A stretch of 64,000 nt of DNA. Source: Paraescarpia echinospica. Taxonomy: Eukaryota; Annelida; Polychaeta; Sabellida; Siboglinidae. The position numbers and the translations under genes were made by a program. Below the pieces are notes generated by a model. It saw nothing but the letters and a program-made list of their open reading frames with translations, did not search any database and was not told the DNA's origin. The stretch is taken from positions 66,697,424 through 66,761,423 of the forward strand of contig CM034538.1 in assembly GCA_020002185.1 (NCBI GenBank), in the 5' to 3' direction. Shown here in pieces: positions 36,061-46,589 of the stretch. Positions within the stretch are counted from its first letter, which is position 1. Every line of letters begins with the position of its first letter.

Positions 36061-36170
36061 ATGTCCGTAAACGTAATCGAAGCTGGTTTAAATTTACCGA
36101 GCTATTCAGACTTCACATCATTTGCAGTGATCGCAATATGTCTAGTGTCATTATTTGTCTTCATCGCGAG
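36061..36170 (+). CDS. CGRRF1: CGRRF1 exon 1 (start codon and membrane helix)
   Basis: It has only 36 whole codons plus two bases before the donor GCGAG|GTAACG. It starts MSVNVIEAGLNLPSYSD and continues into a roughly 18-residue hydrophobic helix (FAVIAICLVSLFVFIA). Known family members begin the same way: a short N-terminus and one membrane segment. The split Arg codon (AG|A) joins exactly to exon 2. The reading frame hits a stop just after the donor, so it shows up only when phase is considered. Confidence 0.8.
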
Positions 36171-39100
36171 GTAACGTCCCTGGATAAACATGATATGTGG
36201 CCTAAACTTATACGGTCGCAAGGTACCCATGCAGTGACCCAGTCCCATCCTTGCGTCACCGCAATCGGCCGCTCGCGAAGACCCAAGTTTCGTTTCTACA
36301 TTCGCCAAAATGTTGGCGTTCAATTATGTTTCAAACTCCCTATTTTAAATAAAAAACCTCCCGACTCCTTGTATGTAATCAATTGTGTAATAATATTAGG
36401 CATGTTGTTTTACAGTATTAATCATGTTATATATATACCACATCCACTCACCTCAACTTCAAGTTCAACTGCCTAATATTACTATTAGACTAAGTCCAAG
36501 GCCCTTCAGTCCATAAAAACAAACACAAGTACTGCAAGGTAACTGGCTCTGGTGTGTGGGACCTGAATATGTGTGAGACTTCACATGACATTTCCACAAT
36601 CCACATACCATACCAAAAAAATTAGATTATACACTCATAGAGTTAATTATTACATAACATAACCTATCAACAACACATGGACACAAACTCCTATATTAGT
36701 CCTACATACTGAGTAGGGCTGTCTGGAGTATAATTTCTTGAGATGTAAAACAATTTAGTTATATTGTTACAACATTTAATAGTTCTGACAAAGAAAAGGA
36801 AAGCCGTTGTAGTTTGTACTACCATTACTGTGATGTACTTGCACAGACTTGCTGGACCTGAGCCAGGCATGTCCACTGAAGTGACCGTTGCTGAGACAGC
36901 GGTCAAGCAGGATATGCAACAGCTATATAATCCGTTCATTCTCAAACTGACCAAGGAAACCAAGGCATCTATACAAGGTATCACCAGCAGATTCTAATTA
37001 CATCTTCATCCTGTATATTTATTACATCTTCATCGTTATGAAAAGGGACAATTCAATAATTATTTAAGGAAGGTGATGTTAGGATTTATATAGCAGAAAA
37101 CCACGCATAAGTTACCACCATTAATACTTTGATCTTAAACTCATTTCCACTGAATACTTTGTAATTGTTTTTGTTTGGTCACTAAAAACGGAATGTAATA
37201 CCACAACTCTCTCTGGATCACCACTCAATCCCACCTTTCTCGGACAGGTATATTGGGTGGGCAGCAAATGCATAATAATGACTTTAAATAACTACTTAAA
37301 AAAATATGTTTTTTAATGCATCACCAGTTGGCAGATGAGAGCCCATTGGTTAAGAGAAACGACTGGACACAGAAAGAGGAGAGTGGACCTTGGGACCTGG
37401 GAGGAGATATGCCAGACTGTCCCCAAAGTCAGCATATTTATGTATACATAATACCTGTATGTTTATTAAAAAGAGCATTAGATGTAAACATTATTTATCA
37501 TTTCAGAGGGCGCCACTTTTGAGGTAACCTGTCGCGTCGCTGCCGAACTTCGACCCCTGTGGGCTGTGTCCATTGACGAACTATATCCAGCCATACACCA
37601 GCCATGGCCTGATATTGCACGCCAGATTTCTGACCGGTCGTTTCTTACTGACCACTGTTTTGAAGATGACAGTGGACACCAAATCCTGTATCCTTGGCAC
37701 TGCTTTCTGTGTAGGCTGCAGATGTTTACTGTGAACTGTACAGACAATCTTTGAAAATTCACTGCAGGAAGTTTACAAAATAGAGGGAGGTTTAATGACA
37801 AGGTATTGCGCTTAAATAATTGGAAACCAAGCTCAGAGGCACATCAAGACAAAAGGTTTGGTCAATTTCAGAATCGATAAGCAGTATTTTAGTTGTCAAC
37901 TGGTGGATGGATATGCCGCTATATAGTAGATAAGCAAGGTTATATAGGTAACACCCTTCTCTGTTCTGTAAAAAAATATTCGCTTTGCTGACTATAAGGT
38001 GCACTGTGAAATGAAAGGCACCTTGCAATATGAGATGCAGTATATAAAGCTGTTATAGATCTAAACTGATACGATGTGCTGTTGCTGGATAACCGAGACG
38101 CAATTCTTTTGAAATGTATGCCTACAGCCATTTACTGAAATTACTGTCGTTTGTCACAGAAATACCACAAATAAAAAAATATATAAATGACTGTACATCA
38201 ACATGAGAATGAATAGCTGATGTTGGTAGGATGTCACAGAAGACAACAAAACACACCAGCATTAAACATGTATCAGGTACTTTGTGTTATCTATTGTTGG
38301 TTTACTTTATGGTGTGAACAACTGAACATACACAAAAACACAACACATAATATCCAAAATGTATTTTTGTATTTTTCCAAACGTAATTAAATTTGAACAT
38401 TTCTTGGTACCATTCTATGAGAATCACACTTTTGCCAGTTCTCCTTAAGTGACACCTCAGTACCATAGAAACGTGTGAGAAGAAAGAGATTGTGGTCTCC
38501 CCACCACTGTCACAACTACCCTTGGGAAACGTCCCAAGGGCGAAATACCCCCTTGTCGTTCTTCTTTACAACCCAGAAGCCATCAAAGACAATGTTGCCA
38601 TGACAACCGAACTTGCCCATCAGGTTGTGAGTAACACAAAAGTTACTTTGCATAACAACGTTTTCATTTCATGTCACTAAACATTTCATATTACTAAACA
38701 TTTCATATTATAAACATTTCATGGTATAAACATCTCATGTCAGTAAACATTTCATGTTACTAAACATTTCATGTCACTAAACATTTCATGTTATAAACAT
38801 TTCATGTTATAAACATTTCATGTCACTAAACATTTCATGTTACTAAACATTTCATGTTATAAACATTTCATATTACTAAACATTTCATGTTATAAACATT
38901 TCATATTACTAAACATTTCATATTATTAAACATTTCATGTTACTAAACATTTCATGTTATAAACATTTAATGTCACAAAACATTTCATGGTATTAAACAT
39001 TTTTAATTTCTTAGATTATTTTAGTCTGGATCATTGTTTTTCTGCATCAAGAATATTAGCATCTGATGTCATTGTATCGTGTCATTTAAAGAGATTGTTA

Positions 39101-42100
39101 CAGCAAACTAAAACAGTAATTCACATGCAACAAGAATCACAATAACTATGTTTTTTAATTCTAAATATAATACAAGTGAAAAATATATATTATTGCTTAA
39201 TAAAATGTTTTACATTTGTTTAGAATCAATTGTACATTTATTCTAGTGATGCTACAGTGGAGTAGCTTTAATTGTATACAGTGGAGCCTCTGTATTAAAG
39301 TCATGCTTTGGGACTGGGCAAAAGGGACCTGTATGGTGAGGTGATCATATTAGTGAGACTAATTTTCTATAATTTTCTGTTTACAAATTTGGGGCTATTT
39401 TTGGGTGACCTTAATTGCGAGGTGGCTATATTACCGAGGTGACTGTAAAGTGAGGTTCCACTGTAATTAGAAGGTAATTGTTTGTTTCTCTCTCTTTCTC
39501 ACTAGATGGTGCATGACACTTGCCATGTCATGTTTCAGGTGTTGACGATGACTCACCTGAAAGATGACACATGTCCTGTCATGTCACATGTTTCAGGTGT
39601 TGTCAGTGACAGTGCTCCACCTGAAAGATGACACATGTCCTGTCATGTCACATGTTTCAGGCGTTGACAGTGACAGTGCTCCACCTGGAAGATGACACAT
39701 GTGCTGTCATGTCACATGTTTCAAGCATTGACAGTGACAGTGCTCCACCTGGAAGATGACACATGTCCTGCCATGTCACATGTTTCAGGTGTTGACAGTG
39801 CTCCACCTGGAAGATGACACGTCCTGTCATGTCACATGTTTCAGGCGTTGACTGTCAGACAATGACATTGCTCCACCCCCAAAGATCACACGTCCTGCCA
39901 TGTCACATGTTTCAGGTGTTGACAGTGACAGTGCTCCACCTGGAAGATGACACATGCCCTCCATGTCACATGTTTCAGGTGTTGACGGTGACAGTGCTCC
40001 ACCTGAAAGATGACACATGTCCTGCCATGTCACATGTTTCAGGTGTTGACAGTGACATTGCACTACCTGAAAGATGACACATGTCCTGCCATGTCACATG
40101 TTTCTGGTGTTGACAGTGACATTGCACTACCTGAAAGATGACACATGTCCTGCCATGTCACATGTTTCAGGTGTTGACAGTGACATTGCACTACCTGAAA
40201 GATGACACATGTCCTGCCATGTCACATGTTTCTGGTGTTGACAGTGACATTGCACTACCTGAAAGATGACACATGTCCTGCCATGTCACATGTTTCTGGT
40301 GTTGACAATGACATTGTTCTACCTGAAAGATGACACATGTCCTGCCATGTCACATGTTTCAGGTGTTGATAGTGACAGTGCTCCACCTGAAAGATGACAC
40401 ATGTCCTGCCATGTCACATGTTTCAGGCGTTGACAGTGACAGTGCTCCACCTGGAAGATGACACATGTCCTGCCATGTCACATGTTTCAGGTGTTGACAG
40501 TGACAGTGCTCCACCTGGAAGATGACACATGTCCTGTCATGTCACATGTTTCAGGCGTTGACTGTCAGACAGTGACATTGCTCCACCCCCAAAGATCACA
40601 CGTCCTGCCATGTCACATGTTTCAGGTGTTGACAGTGACAGTGCTCCACCTGGAAGATGACACATGTCCTGCCATGTCACATGTTTCAGGCGTTGACTGT
40701 CAGACAGTGACATTGCTCCACCCCCAAAGATCACACGTCCTGCCATGTCACATGTTTCAGGCGTTGACAGTGACAGTGCTCCACCTGGAAGATGACACAC
40801 GTCCTGCCATGTCACATGTTTCAGGTGTTGACAGTGACAGTGCTCCACCTGGAAGATGACACATGTCCTGTCATGTCACATGTTTCAGGCGTTGACTGTC
40901 AGACAGTGACATTGCTCCACCCCCAAAGATCACACGTCCTGCCATGTCACATGTTTCAGGTGTTGACAGTGACAGTGCTCCACCTGGAAGATGACACATG
41001 TCCTGCCATGTCACATGTTTCAGGTGTTGACAGTGACAATGCTCCACCTGAAAGATGACATATGTCCGGCTGTGTCACATGTCATTGCGCAATATGTTAG
41101 AACGCCATATTTACAACCACATCTTCTGAAGGTAAGGTTTATTTCCCTCCCTATACTGTTGTCACTTACAGATTGCAGTGCTGGGAAAAATACTCTAATA
41201 AAGTAACTAAGTAAAAATAAAAATTCCCTCCCCCAAAAAGTACTTAAATAAAAGTATCCCCCAAAGAATTTCTTCAGTAAAACATACTTTAAAAACTACC
41301 AGAGTAGCCGCTATCATAGTTGTTGTTGTTGTTCCCTTGTTGTTGTTGTTGTTGTTCCCTTGTTGTAGTTATTCCCTTGATTCCCTGTTGTCAGGGGTGA
41401 GGCTGGACTCAATTATGTTCCTCGATTTCAGTTATCTTTCTTTTCTTCTTCTTTTTCCTCTCTTCGCTTGCTCTTCTCTCTCCAGTGTGCAACATATATA
41501 GAGTGTATGCCGTGCTAGATGAGACTCTGTATTACCCCTTCATAGAGTGTATGCCGTGCTAGACGAGACTCTGTATTACCCCTTCATAGAGTGTATGCTG
41601 TGCTAGACGAGACTCTGTATTACCCCTTCATAGAGTATGCCGTGCTAGACGACACTCTGTATTACCCCTTCATAGAGTGTATGCCGTGCTAGACGAGACT
41701 GTATTACCCCTTCATAGAGTGTATGCCGTGCTAGACGAGACTCTGTATTACCCCTTCATAGAGTGTATGCCGTGCTAGACGAGACTCTGTATTACCCCTT
41801 CATAGAGTGTATGCCGTGCTAGACGAGACTCTGTATTACCCCTTCATTCAACCTCATGGATTAGTTCTCTGCAAACAGCAGAGCTCACTTCGTACATTTT
41901 GAGTGGCGCAAATGCATTAGGATGTTTTCACAGCCTTGGTAGTTACTGGACCAATATTGTGCAGGCGGCCACTAAGAGAAGTTGATATGTGTCTGATACT
42001 TGTGTGAAAAGCTGGGGGAACAGGAATCAACTAAAAGGACCACTTTGTTCAGGCAGCAATCACACCGTCCAGGACTAGCACACAAGAAGCCATGATTACA

Positions 42101-42918
42101 CCAAAATGTAGTCAAAGCTGCTTCATTGCTGCTTTTATAACATAAAACGTAATTAATAACATGGAAGTAGAACTGTAGGCTGTAAAAATAAAACATGTGG
42201 ATCATAATTCATTTTTGAGCCTCATAGGTGTGTTCAGTTGAAGGTTTCTGGTGAGTAAAGGGGATGCAATTGGATATTTTTATGTGCTTCAGGGGGGGCA
42301 GTATGAGACTGGGGGGGAGTTGAAGATTTTTGTTAAGTGAGTGTGGTATGGTTTTGGTGATTCCCAAGGGAAGGGTGCAGTTGGTATTTTTTGTGAGCCT
42401 CAGGGGGTGCAGTTGGAGGTTTTTGGTGAGCCTCAAGGAGGTACAGTTGGATTTTTTTCGTAAAACGATGATGGATATGGAAAAATTCTCCTGGATTAAA
42501 AAAAATAAAACAAAAAAGTTGGCGGGTATATACAATAATAAATAACGTTATATATTATACGTCCAATGCTATCAGTGATTAGGCAAATTCCATTGTTTTG
42601 TAATGTTAACTGGTTGTTGCATTTTTCTTGTTTCTTTCGTAGAATCTGTTCGTGGCGAACACTGACGACCACGTTGCTAATGATGACACTGACCGCCAGG
42701 CGGCGCTACAGCACAATGAGGAGTCGACACTGTGCGTGGTGTGTCAGAGCGCTGAAGTCGACCGGGTGTTGCTGCCGTGTCGTCACTGCTGTGTCTGTTC
42801 CATCTGCTTCCCTCGTCTCGGACGCTGCCCCATGTGTCGCAGTCACATCAACGCTTACTTCGAGCTCAACGCGCGTGCACAGAACGTGTCAGAAAACTTG
42901 ACAGCAGAGGTCCACTAA
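36061..42918 (+). CDS. CGRRF1: CGRRF1-like RING E3 ubiquitin ligase (6 exons)
   Basis: CGRRF1 (cell growth regulator with RING finger 1) is a membrane-anchored RING ubiquitin ligase linked to growth control in vertebrates (known for the family). Exons are 36061-36170, 36847-36977, 37507-37687, 38461-38623, 41024-41131 and 42643-42918. All phases match and give 322 codons plus TAA, close to the vertebrate length of about 330. Order: N-terminal membrane helix in exon 1, the KQDMQQLYNPF block in exon 2, a domain with LYPAI in exon 3, VPRAKYPLVVLL in exon 4, LTVTMLHLKDD in exon 5, and a C-terminal C3HC4 RING in exon 6. The exon 3 donor is the least certain boundary. It is the next gene after TOGARAM on the same strand. 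Confidence 0.92.
36847..36977 (+). CDS. CGRRF1: CGRRF1 exon 2
   Basis: The acceptor is TGTACTTGCACAG and the donor is ACAAG|GTATCA. It encodes AVKQDMQQLYNPFILKLTKE, which fits the family's K-x-M-x-Q-x-x-NPF block. It leaves in phase 1. Confidence 0.88.
37507..37687 (+). CDS. CGRRF1: CGRRF1 exon 3
   Basis: The acceptor is TTATCATTTCAG. Two bases complete a Glu codon, then GATFEVTCRVAAELRPLWAV and SIDELYPAIHQPWPDI follow. The donor chosen, CCT|GTATCC, satisfies the phase needed by exon 4 but is a weak consensus. T|GTGTAG at 37708 would also satisfy phase and add seven residues. Confidence 0.8.
37800..38000 (-). mobile_element. 3' tail fragment of a non-LTR element
   Basis: About 130 bases (37820-37955) are clearly related to 56221-56345, the 3' end of the element at 56.2-58.0 kb. 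Shared blocks include TGGAAACCAAGCTCAGAG, TAAGCAGTA, GTTGTCAAC and GATAAGCAAGGTTATA. It is a 5'-truncated insertion in CGRRF1 intron 3. Confidence 0.7.
38461..38623 (+). CDS. CGRRF1: CGRRF1 exon 4
   Basis: The acceptor is AAGTGACACCTCAG. One base completes the previous codon, then TIETCEKKEIVVSPPLSQL and GNVPRAKYPLVVLLYNPEA follow. The V-P-R-(A/S)-(K/R)-YPLV motif is diagnostic of the family. The donor is CATCAG|GTTGTG, phase 0. Confidence 0.88.
38670..39005. repeat. AT-rich minisatellite of CATTTCATGT-type units
   Basis: Roughly 18 copies of a 15-20 bp unit (TAAACATTTCATGTTA or TAAACATTTCATGTCAC). It starts about 45 bp after the exon 4 donor. Confidence 0.93.
39279..39463. mobile_element. 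185-bp MITE with terminal inverted repeats and TA target duplication
   Basis: The ends are CAGTGGAGCCTC and GAGGTTCCACTG, a 12-bp inverted repeat with one mismatch, flanked by TA on both sides. This is the layout of a Tc1/mariner- or pogo-type non-autonomous element. It has no coding capacity. A shorter relative is at 7925-8042. Confidence 0.75.
39506..41088. repeat. 64-bp minisatellite carrying a splice acceptor plus exon 5 start, about 24 units
   Basis: The unit runs from GTGTTGACAGTGACAGTGCT through CCACCTGGAAGATGACACAT to CATGTCACATGTTTCAG. Lengths are 58, 64 and 71 bp, the long form with GTCAGACAGTGACATTGCTC. About 20 units keep TTTCAG|G; four lost it (three TTTCTGG, one TTTCAAG). The last unit is the 5' part of the real exon 5. 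A much stronger pyrimidine-rich acceptor (TTTCTCTCTCTTTCTCACTAG without its first base) lies at 39486-39505, just left of the array. Confidence 0.97.
41024..41131 (+). CDS. CGRRF1: CGRRF1 exon 5
   Basis: The acceptor is the last of the repeated TTTCAG sites and the donor is CTGAAG|GTAAGG, 36 codons in phase 0. It encodes VLTVTMLHLKDDICPAVSHV and IAQYVRTPYLQPHLLK. This aligns with the family segment between the YPLV block and the acidic linker before the RING. Upstream acceptors would add 58-71 bp each and shift the frame, so this one is required for full-length protein. Confidence 0.85.
41320..41377. repeat. GTT trinucleotide microsatellite with CCCTT interruptions
   Basis: Two runs of GTT are separated by CCCTT blocks, in the last CGRRF1 intron. 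Confidence 0.9.
41498..41848. repeat. 44-bp minisatellite, 8 copies
   Basis: The unit runs from TAGAGTGTATGCCGTGCTAG through ACGAGACTCTGTATTACCCC to TTCA. Two copies have small deletions. It lies in the last CGRRF1 intron. Confidence 0.96.
42235..42470. repeat. degenerate about 33-bp G-rich tandem repeat
   Basis: Imperfect copies of GTGAGCCTCAGGGGGTGCAG plus TTGGAGGTTTTT. It is G-rich on the plus strand and lies about 170 bp before the RING exon. Confidence 0.8.
42643..42918 (+). CDS. CGRRF1: CGRRF1 exon 6 (RING finger, terminal exon)
   Basis: The acceptor is GTTTCTTTCGTAG and TAA ends at 42918, giving 91 codons plus the stop. An acidic segment (NLFVANTDDHVANDDTDRQA) precedes a C3HC4 RING: CVVC, 11 residues, CRH, three residues, CSIC, six residues, CPMC. 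All eight zinc ligands are present. The CVVC and VLLPCRH wording is characteristic of CGRRF1 and its relatives. Confidence 0.95.
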   Translation, partial: NLFVANTDDHVANDDTDRQAALQHNEESTLCVVCQSAEVDRVLLPCRHCCVCSICFPRLGRCPMCRSHINAYFELNARAQNVSENLTAEVH

Positions 42919-43950
42919 CACCTCGTCTTCCATGTGTTTCAACACTAAACTACAGGGGAAGGTGGGGAGATGGCCCAACTCACAAATAAGGGTATAGGAT
43001 AAAACTACACACTTATCAGGAACCAAAAATGCACCACATTAAAGGCTTGGTTTTTATGAACAACGTATGCGATAATGAACTTTCTTGAGGAATTTATTGA
43101 TTAGTTATCAGAAAAACAAAATTGTCGTCACCGGGGGCCATTTTATCTGCCACTATGGGTAAAATGGTCCCAGCAATATTGACTAGAAAACCAATTTATT
43201 TCACATAAATAAAATAGTGCTTAGTAGAAAAATTTTCCTGATATTATAGATAAAAAATTATGTATAATAAATTATCAGTCGTATGGTTATTTACACGTGT
43301 GGTAAAACGGCCTTCTATACTGCTTCATCTCCCACTGAAAGGGGCGTTTTACCATACCATGACCTCATGCTGAATGACACGGCTAGGACAAAATTGGGCA
43401 TATTAATGGTAACTTTTAATGAGTTTCATACTGTCTGCTGGGGAGTAGTAAACAGATGTATTCCAAAATACAAATTATATTTGATTGATACCTTTCATGA
43501 TGGCTTGCAAAATTGTGAAACACCTTAGATCAGCGAGGAATAAAATTTATATTTCAATATATTATTTACATATATACAAGGCTGTATATATACACAATAT
43601 TGTTATGGTTTGTTTGGGATTAACTGTATTATGTTTTAGTTATTATAAGAACGTTGCATTTTACAACAAAGATTTTAGTAATGAGTTTCTATACGTATCC
43701 AGCGGTTAAATGTCGGCCACTGAAGCAATTAAAGCAATCATTCACTTCAAATGAACTTTACATAATCACTCTTTTTCCCTCAAATTTACAGCTGAAGTAC
43801 CTTTTACACCAAATGAGAGTTGGTTGTAATAGTAGCACGACAATCGGTTTCATAATTTCGACGCTAAATCACACAGCTCCTTTTGTAGGAAATATATGAA
43901 TTGCGAAAGAGGATGCTACTTGTAAGCGTGCGGACATGACCAGCGACAGG
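42919..43950. other. CGRRF1 3' UTR and flank
   Basis: An AATAAA hexamer lies at 43208-43213, about 290 bases after the stop, and is the likely polyadenylation signal. No other gene is visible before the retroelement at 43.96 kb. Confidence 0.55.
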
Positions 43951-43959
43951 TAGACCTGA

Positions 43960-45480
43960 TGCTAGATGCTTGTTACTGAAATATCTCTTTTTACAAAATG
44001 TTTTTGTATATTAGTTGGTAACATGCAGTGGTATGCCTTGAACATGAATATAGCTGTTTTGAATTTTACAAGATCTAAAAATTCCAGTGTTTGCGACCTA
44101 TAAAATAGAGGGGTTGTGTGGTCAAGATGACTTGCACCATATAACAATCTCATTGCTCTCTTTTGAAGCATGACGATAGAATTGATATTGGAGGAATACG
44201 TGTTTCCCCATATTTCAGAACAGTAATTAATGTGTGGTAAGAACAATGAGCAGTGCAGGATATGTATAAACAACGAATCTATCAGCTGACTACATTTATA
44301 CTATATGGCAGTACTCTTTGAGTGTTTAGATTTAACATTTGCTATATGATCTTTCCAATTCAATTTCTCATCTATTAATATCCCAAGAAATTTTGCCACT
44401 CATACTCTGTCAATATTTGTACCATTGATTGCTATATCAACATGTGTATTCAAAGTATAATTACCAAACAACATGTAACTTGTTTTCGAAACATTTAGTG
44501 AAAATTTGTTTACAACAAACCAATTACACATTTTGTCAAGAACAGTGGATACCGTTGTAACAAGTTGATTGATATCTTTGCTTCCACAGAACAAATTAGT
44601 GTCGTCAGCAAACAATATATATTTTACAAGACTGGAAATAAATAATTCACATACAGTATAAACAGTTTAGGTCCTAGTATTGAGCCTTGTGGGACTCCAC
44701 ATTATATATTTAACAAGTTGGAGTTATATCCATCATAGCAAGCAAATTGCAATCAATTTGATAAATAAAGTTACTACTTATCCAATTATGAGCCATACCT
44801 CTGATACCATAAAAAAAATTCACAAAGCAGTTCATGATCTACTGTATCAAGATTTTTTTCAAGTCGATGAATACACCAATGGAATACATTTTGCTATTTA
44901 GAGATGCAATTATTTAATTAATTAATTCAGTCAGGGCATAGGACGTAGACATGTTTTCACGAAATCCATACTGACTATGGTTAATAATATTGTGATTATC
45001 AATAAATGCACTTAGTCTAGTATTAAACAGTTTTTTTCTCAAATATTTTGGAAAATTGTGAAAGTAGTGAAATTGGTCTGTAGTTTGTACAGTTTTCTTT
45101 GATTCCAGCCTTAAATATTAGGATAACTTTAGCAATTTTCAGTTTGTCTGGGAATATCCCAGTTTTTAAAAATATAGGTGAGTGGCTTAATGATGGTGGT
45201 AATTACACGTTTAACAATGTCCATACTCAGACCATCTGCATCAGTCGAGCTTTTGTTTTTGCAGTTTTCGACTACACTGTGAACTTCATTTTCATCAGCA
45301 GGCGACAAGAACATACAGTTATCATTTCGATTTTTTTAATAATAGAGTACAGATGCACCAGCAGGAGGCTTAATTTTTTTAGCAAGGTCTGGACCAACAT
45401 TGGTAAAGAACTTGTTGAACATGCTAGCAATATTTTCTTTACTTTCAATGACTGTCATCTTTGATGAACTTTTCTGGATA
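43960..45480 (-). mobile_element. decayed non-LTR reverse transcriptase
   Basis: Reading leftwards, 45314-45129 encodes an RT N-terminal block (NKSSTDADGLSMDIVKRV). Around 44950-44680 lies a broken palm region. At 44615-44400 is the catalytic FADDTNLF block followed by NWFVVNKFSLNVSKTSYML. At 44273-43962 is the C-terminal part (HINYCSEIWGNTY, then LQKRAMRLLYG). Multiple frameshifts and stops are present. It is CR1/Jockey-group-like. Confidence 0.85.
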
Positions 45481-46320
45481 TTGATGTTTCCTCTGCTTTT
45501 TATATATTTTTCACAGACAGTTTACATTTTCAACATTAGTTATAGTCTATGAATTCGTTCAGTGATGCCATCTGACGGTACCTAGTAATTCGACATTTTC
45601 AAGTGCGTTTTCTGCCAGACTTCAACGTGGGTTCACGCAAACTATCACCCCACGGCGCGTGGATAATCTAGGCTACGCAGTAGTGGTACGCAAACTAGGG
45701 TTAATGTGGCGCCATCTAGTGATATGTGGGTAAATAACCAGATGACGTCATGACGAATACATCAGCGGTCCGCTAGTTGAAAAGTGACCTATGCAGGTAA
45801 ACAGGTATAAGAAACGAATGCCTATAAAAAAATGACGCTGTTTAAAACAGCGTCATCTCGGCTGCCTTGTTGACATGAACAACTATCAATCGGTTACTGA
45901 AATGTATATTTCTGCGGCGTAACATAACTAAATGCGCGAACTCTTCATAATAGTGAGACCAGGCGATAATGTGGTAATGGCACTAATGCCTATGACGTAT
46001 GAGTATGTACTATGTCTATGGGCTTTACTTTAGTTAGGTACATTACACAAAAATTCAAAATTGATATATAATCATTTAAACACTTCTATGTGATAGTGTA
46101 TGCTATGTAGTTTACAACCCTTTTTGAAATATCTCTTATTAACAAAGTAAATCCACTTTTTAGTGTCTGAAAAAAGGGTCATTGCCATTGTGTCTGTAGC
46201 AGTGTAGGATTCATGCCATCGTGGCCATTTTTTGTGGTCTGGAGCTTGTGCAGACTGTGCTGCCACCATGTGACACTGAATATAGGCAAAACATTACATA
46301 ATCTCTAATGAAGATATTGA
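45481..46320. other. unassigned sequence between retroelements
   Basis: It contains a perfect 12-bp-arm palindrome at 45832-45856. Otherwise nothing recognisable. Confidence 0.5.
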
Positions 46321-46329
46321 AGTAAAGTA

Positions 46330-46400
46330 AAAACATTTTGAAACCTACGCATAGCCATACTAAAGTTTAGTATGGCTATGCGTAGGTTTCAAAATGTTTT
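46330..46400. repeat. perfect palindrome, 35-bp arms, 1-bp centre
   Basis: Arms 46330-46364 and 46366-46400 are exact reverse complements around G46365. The inner part reads CATAGCCATACTAAA then TTTAGTATGGCTATG. Pairing stops abruptly on both sides. Confidence 0.97.
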
Positions 46401-46589
46401 CTGTTTTTCTCTCATAGTGAATCGTGAAATTTCTTTTGTTTCTTCGGTTATTGTAGAGATATTAGGCAATGTTTTACTTAACTGGCCTAAATTATTAGCA
46501 GCATCCGCCGGGTAAGCACTCCCCTGGCCCTGGTGGGTTAAAGCATAGCCATAGCTGGCATAGGCTTAGCCATGGCATAGGCATTGCCT

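Noticed and set aside
36036..36476. 146-codon frame overlapping CGRRF1 exon 1
   Set aside because: It is in a different frame from the exon with the start codon, membrane helix and phase-matched donor, and it shows no family motif.
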